Assembly: GCF_007995095.1 (NCBI RefSeq)
Contig: NZ_VOPY01000004.1
Location: 62,001 to 126,000 of the forward strand
Direction of reading: 5' to 3'
Origin: Flavisphingopyxis soli
GTDB taxonomy: Bacteria; Pseudomonadota; Alphaproteobacteria; Sphingomonadales; Sphingomonadaceae
Length of the DNA: 64,000 bases
The first letter of the stretch is position 1. Each line of letters opens with the position of its first letter. Under the pieces are notes generated by a model. That model searched no databases, was not told the DNA's origin, and saw nothing but the letters and a program-made list of their open reading frames with translations. Both the position numbers and the translations under genes were made by a program. Shown in pieces: positions 62,371 through 64,000 of this stretch.

Positions 62371-64000
62371 ATGACCCACCGCCCCGATACTCCATTGCTC
62401 GATACGGTCGATGTCCCGGCCGATCTCAGGAAACTCAAACCCGGCCAGTTGCGCCAGTTCGCCGACGAACTGCGCGACGAGGTGATCTCTGCGGTCTCGG
62501 TGACCGGCGGGCATCTCGGCGCGGGACTCGGCGTCGTCGAACTGACGACCGCGATTCACTATGTTTTCAACACGCCCGAGGATCGGCTCGTCTGGGACGT
62601 CGGCCACCAATGCTATCCGCACAAGATCCTGACCGGACGCCGCGACCGGATTCGCACGCTGCGCCAGGGCGGCGGCCTCAGCGGCTTCACCAAGCGCTCC
62701 GAGAGCGAATATGACGCGTTCGGCGCGGCGCACAGCTCGACGAGCATTTCGGCCGCGCTCGGTTTTGCCGTCGCCAACAAGCTGACCGACAGACCGGGCA
62801 AGGGCATTGCTGTAATCGGCGACGGCGCGATGTCGGCGGGCATGGCGTACGAGGCGATGAACAATGCCGAACAGGCGGGCAATCGCCTCGTCGTCATCTT
62901 GAACGACAACGACATGTCGATCGCGCCGCCGGTCGGCGGGCTCAGCGCCTATCTCGCGCGCGCGGTGTCATCGAGCGAATATCTCGGCCTCAGGAGTCTC
63001 GCCAAGCGGCTGGCCTCGAAGATCCATCGCCGCGTCTACAACGCCGCCGAAAAGGCCGAGGAATTCGCCCGCGGCATGGCGACCGGCGGGACATTGTTCG
63101 AAGAGCTCGGCTTTTATTATGTCGGGCCGATCGACGGGCACAATCTCGACCATCTGATCCCCGTCCTCGAAAATGTCCGCGACAGCGACCAGGGCCCGAT
63201 CCTCGTCCATGTCGTGACCAAGAAGGGCAAGGGCTATGCCCCCGCCGAGGCGTCGGCCGACAAATATCACGGCGTTGCCAAGTTCGACGTCGTCACCGGC
63301 AAGCAGGACAAGGGCAAGGGCGGCGGCCCGCCCGCCTATCAGAACGTCTTCGGCGAAACGCTCGCCAAGCTGGCCGACAGCGACGATCGCATCTGCGCGA
63401 TTACCGCGGCGATGCCGTCGGGCACCGGGGTCGACAAGTTCAACCAGGCGCATCCCGACCGCGCCTTCGACGTCGGTATCGCCGAACAGCATGCGGTGAC
63501 CTTTGCCGCGGGCCTCGCCGCGCAGGGCATGCGTCCGTTCTGCGCGATCTATTCGACATTTCTCCAGCGCGCCTATGACCAGGTCGTCCACGACGTCGCG
63601 ATCCAGAACCTGCCGGTCCGTTTTGCGATCGACCGCGCCGGATTGGTCGGTGCCGACGGCGCGACGCACGCCGGATCGTTCGATCTCGCCTATCTGTGCA
63701 CCTTGCCCAATTTCGTCGTCATGGCGCCGTCGGACGAGGCCGAGCTGGTTCACATGACCAAGACCTGCGTCGAGCATGACAGCGGCCCGATCGCGGTGCG
63801 CTATCCGCGCGGCAATGGCACCGGGGTGGCGCTGCCCGAAGTTCCCGAAGTCCTTGAAATCGGCAAGGGCCGCATCGTTCGCCAGGGCAAGAAGGTCGCG
63901 ATCCTGTCGCTCGGCACGCGCCTCGCCGAAGCGCTCAAGGCCGCCGACACGCTCGACGCCAAGGGCCTCTCGACCACCGTCGCCGACCTGCGTTTCGCCA
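62371..64000 (+). CDS. dxs: 1-deoxy-D-xylulose-5-phosphate synthase, 3' end missing
   Basis: The frame is open from ATG 62371 to the end of the window, giving the first 543 of about 640 residues. It shows [49 protein letters not shown], the thiamine diphosphate motif [83 protein letters not shown] and [14 protein letters not shown]. It condenses pyruvate and glyceraldehyde 3-phosphate, the first step of the MEP isoprenoid pathway, which feeds carotenoids and quinones. It lies 58 bases after zur. Confidence 0.98.
   Translation, partial: MTHRPDTPLLDTVDVPADLRKLKPGQLRQFADELRDEVISAVSVTGGHLGAGLGVVELTTAIHYVFNTPEDRLVWDVGHQCYPHKILTGRRDRIRTLRQGGGLSGFTKRSESEYDAFGAAHSSTSISAALGFAVANKLTDRPGKGIAVIGDGAMSAGMAYEAMNNAEQAGNRLVVILNDNDMSIAPPVGGLSAYLARAVSSSEYLGLRSLAKRLASKIHRRVYNAAEKAEEFARGMATGGTLFEELGFYYVGPIDGHNLDHLIPVLENVRDSDQGPILVHVVTKKGKGYAPAEASADKYHGVAKFDVVTGKQDKGKGGGPPAYQNVFGETLAKLADSDDRICAITAAMPSGTGVDKFNQAHPDRAFDVGIAEQHAVTFAAGLAAQGMRPFCAIYSTFLQRAYDQVVHDVAIQNLPVRFAIDRAGLVGADGATHAGSFDLAYLCTLPNFVVMAPSDEAELVHMTKTCVEHDSGPIAVRYPRGNGTGVALPEVPEVLEIGKGRIVRQGKKVAILSLGTRLAEALKAADTLDAKGLSTTVADLRFA

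Overview
The window looks like chromosome of a high-G+C alphaproteobacterium, most likely order Sphingomonadales (Sphingomonas, Sphingopyxis or a relative). I infer this from the gene content: methionine synthase split in two behind an ArsR-methyltransferase regulator, a groESL operon with a CIRCE operator, an mdh-sucD-sucA-sucB-lpdA operon, a long N-terminal extension on ribosomal protein S9, a MerC-Zur pair, and very dense coding with many 4-base ATGA/GTGA overlaps. No rRNA, tRNA, CRISPR array, prophage or classical insertion sequence was seen. No stretch over 300 bases lacks a gene.

Layout. 1-5.3 kb: a truncated periplasmic protein, a DUF885 peptidase, a small membrane protein, pmbA and an inositol-phosphatase-family enzyme. 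5.5-8.1 kb: rpsM-rpsK-rpoA-rplQ, closed by a terminator. 8.2-14.5 kb, plus strand: a lipoprotein prolyl oligopeptidase, an RYD-rich envelope protein, guaA, a possible 23-residue leader ORF, purT and an ArsC/Spx-family protein. 14.5-26.3 kb, minus strand: proC, YbjN, UbiK, TspO, TlyA, a DsbD-like protein, a beta-helix protein, then two metH parts, metF and an ArsR-methyltransferase preceded by a perfect 22-bp palindrome. 26.4-27.4 kb: three tiny lipoproteins. 27.5-30.9 kb: a sulfotransferase-like gene and groES-groEL with CIRCE and a heat-shock-type promoter. 31-33 kb: sppA.

33-42.7 kb is a minus-strand TCA operon: mdh, an ABM-like gene, sucD, sucA, sucB, lpdA, then PepSY and TRIC-type membrane proteins. 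Between sucD and sucA lies a 391-bp cassette: a lower-G+C GIY-YIG nuclease gene framed by 32-bp inverted repeats (31 of 32 identical), each arm being a hairpin itself. This is the most unusual structure in the window and the best candidate for a poorly described system.

42.9-49.8 kb, minus strand: an M20 peptidase, a COG4705 membrane protein with fourfold internal repeats, a GGDEF-EAL protein, zapE, a PaaI-type thioesterase and sdhB. 49.9-54.6 kb, plus strand: a compact surface-glycan set (TagF-like transferase, two GT4 enzymes, a flippase), followed convergently by a nucleotidyltransferase and a lipase/esterase. 56.3-58 kb: a lipid-kinase-family protein and a metallophosphoesterase. 58-59 kb: rplM-rpsI. 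59.2-61.2 kb: a lipoprotein and ctaA. 61.3-64 kb: a MerC-domain protein, zur, and the first 543 codons of dxs, cut by the window end.

How they work together: the 20.6-26.3 kb operon covers folate-dependent methionine regeneration and its likely regulator. The 33-42.7 kb operon supplies 2-oxoglutarate to succinate and malate to oxaloacetate; sucC and sdhCDA are not here. The 49.9-54.6 kb genes could assemble and export a short surface glycan, but no polymerase is present. All functions are inferred from motifs read by eye, with no database search.
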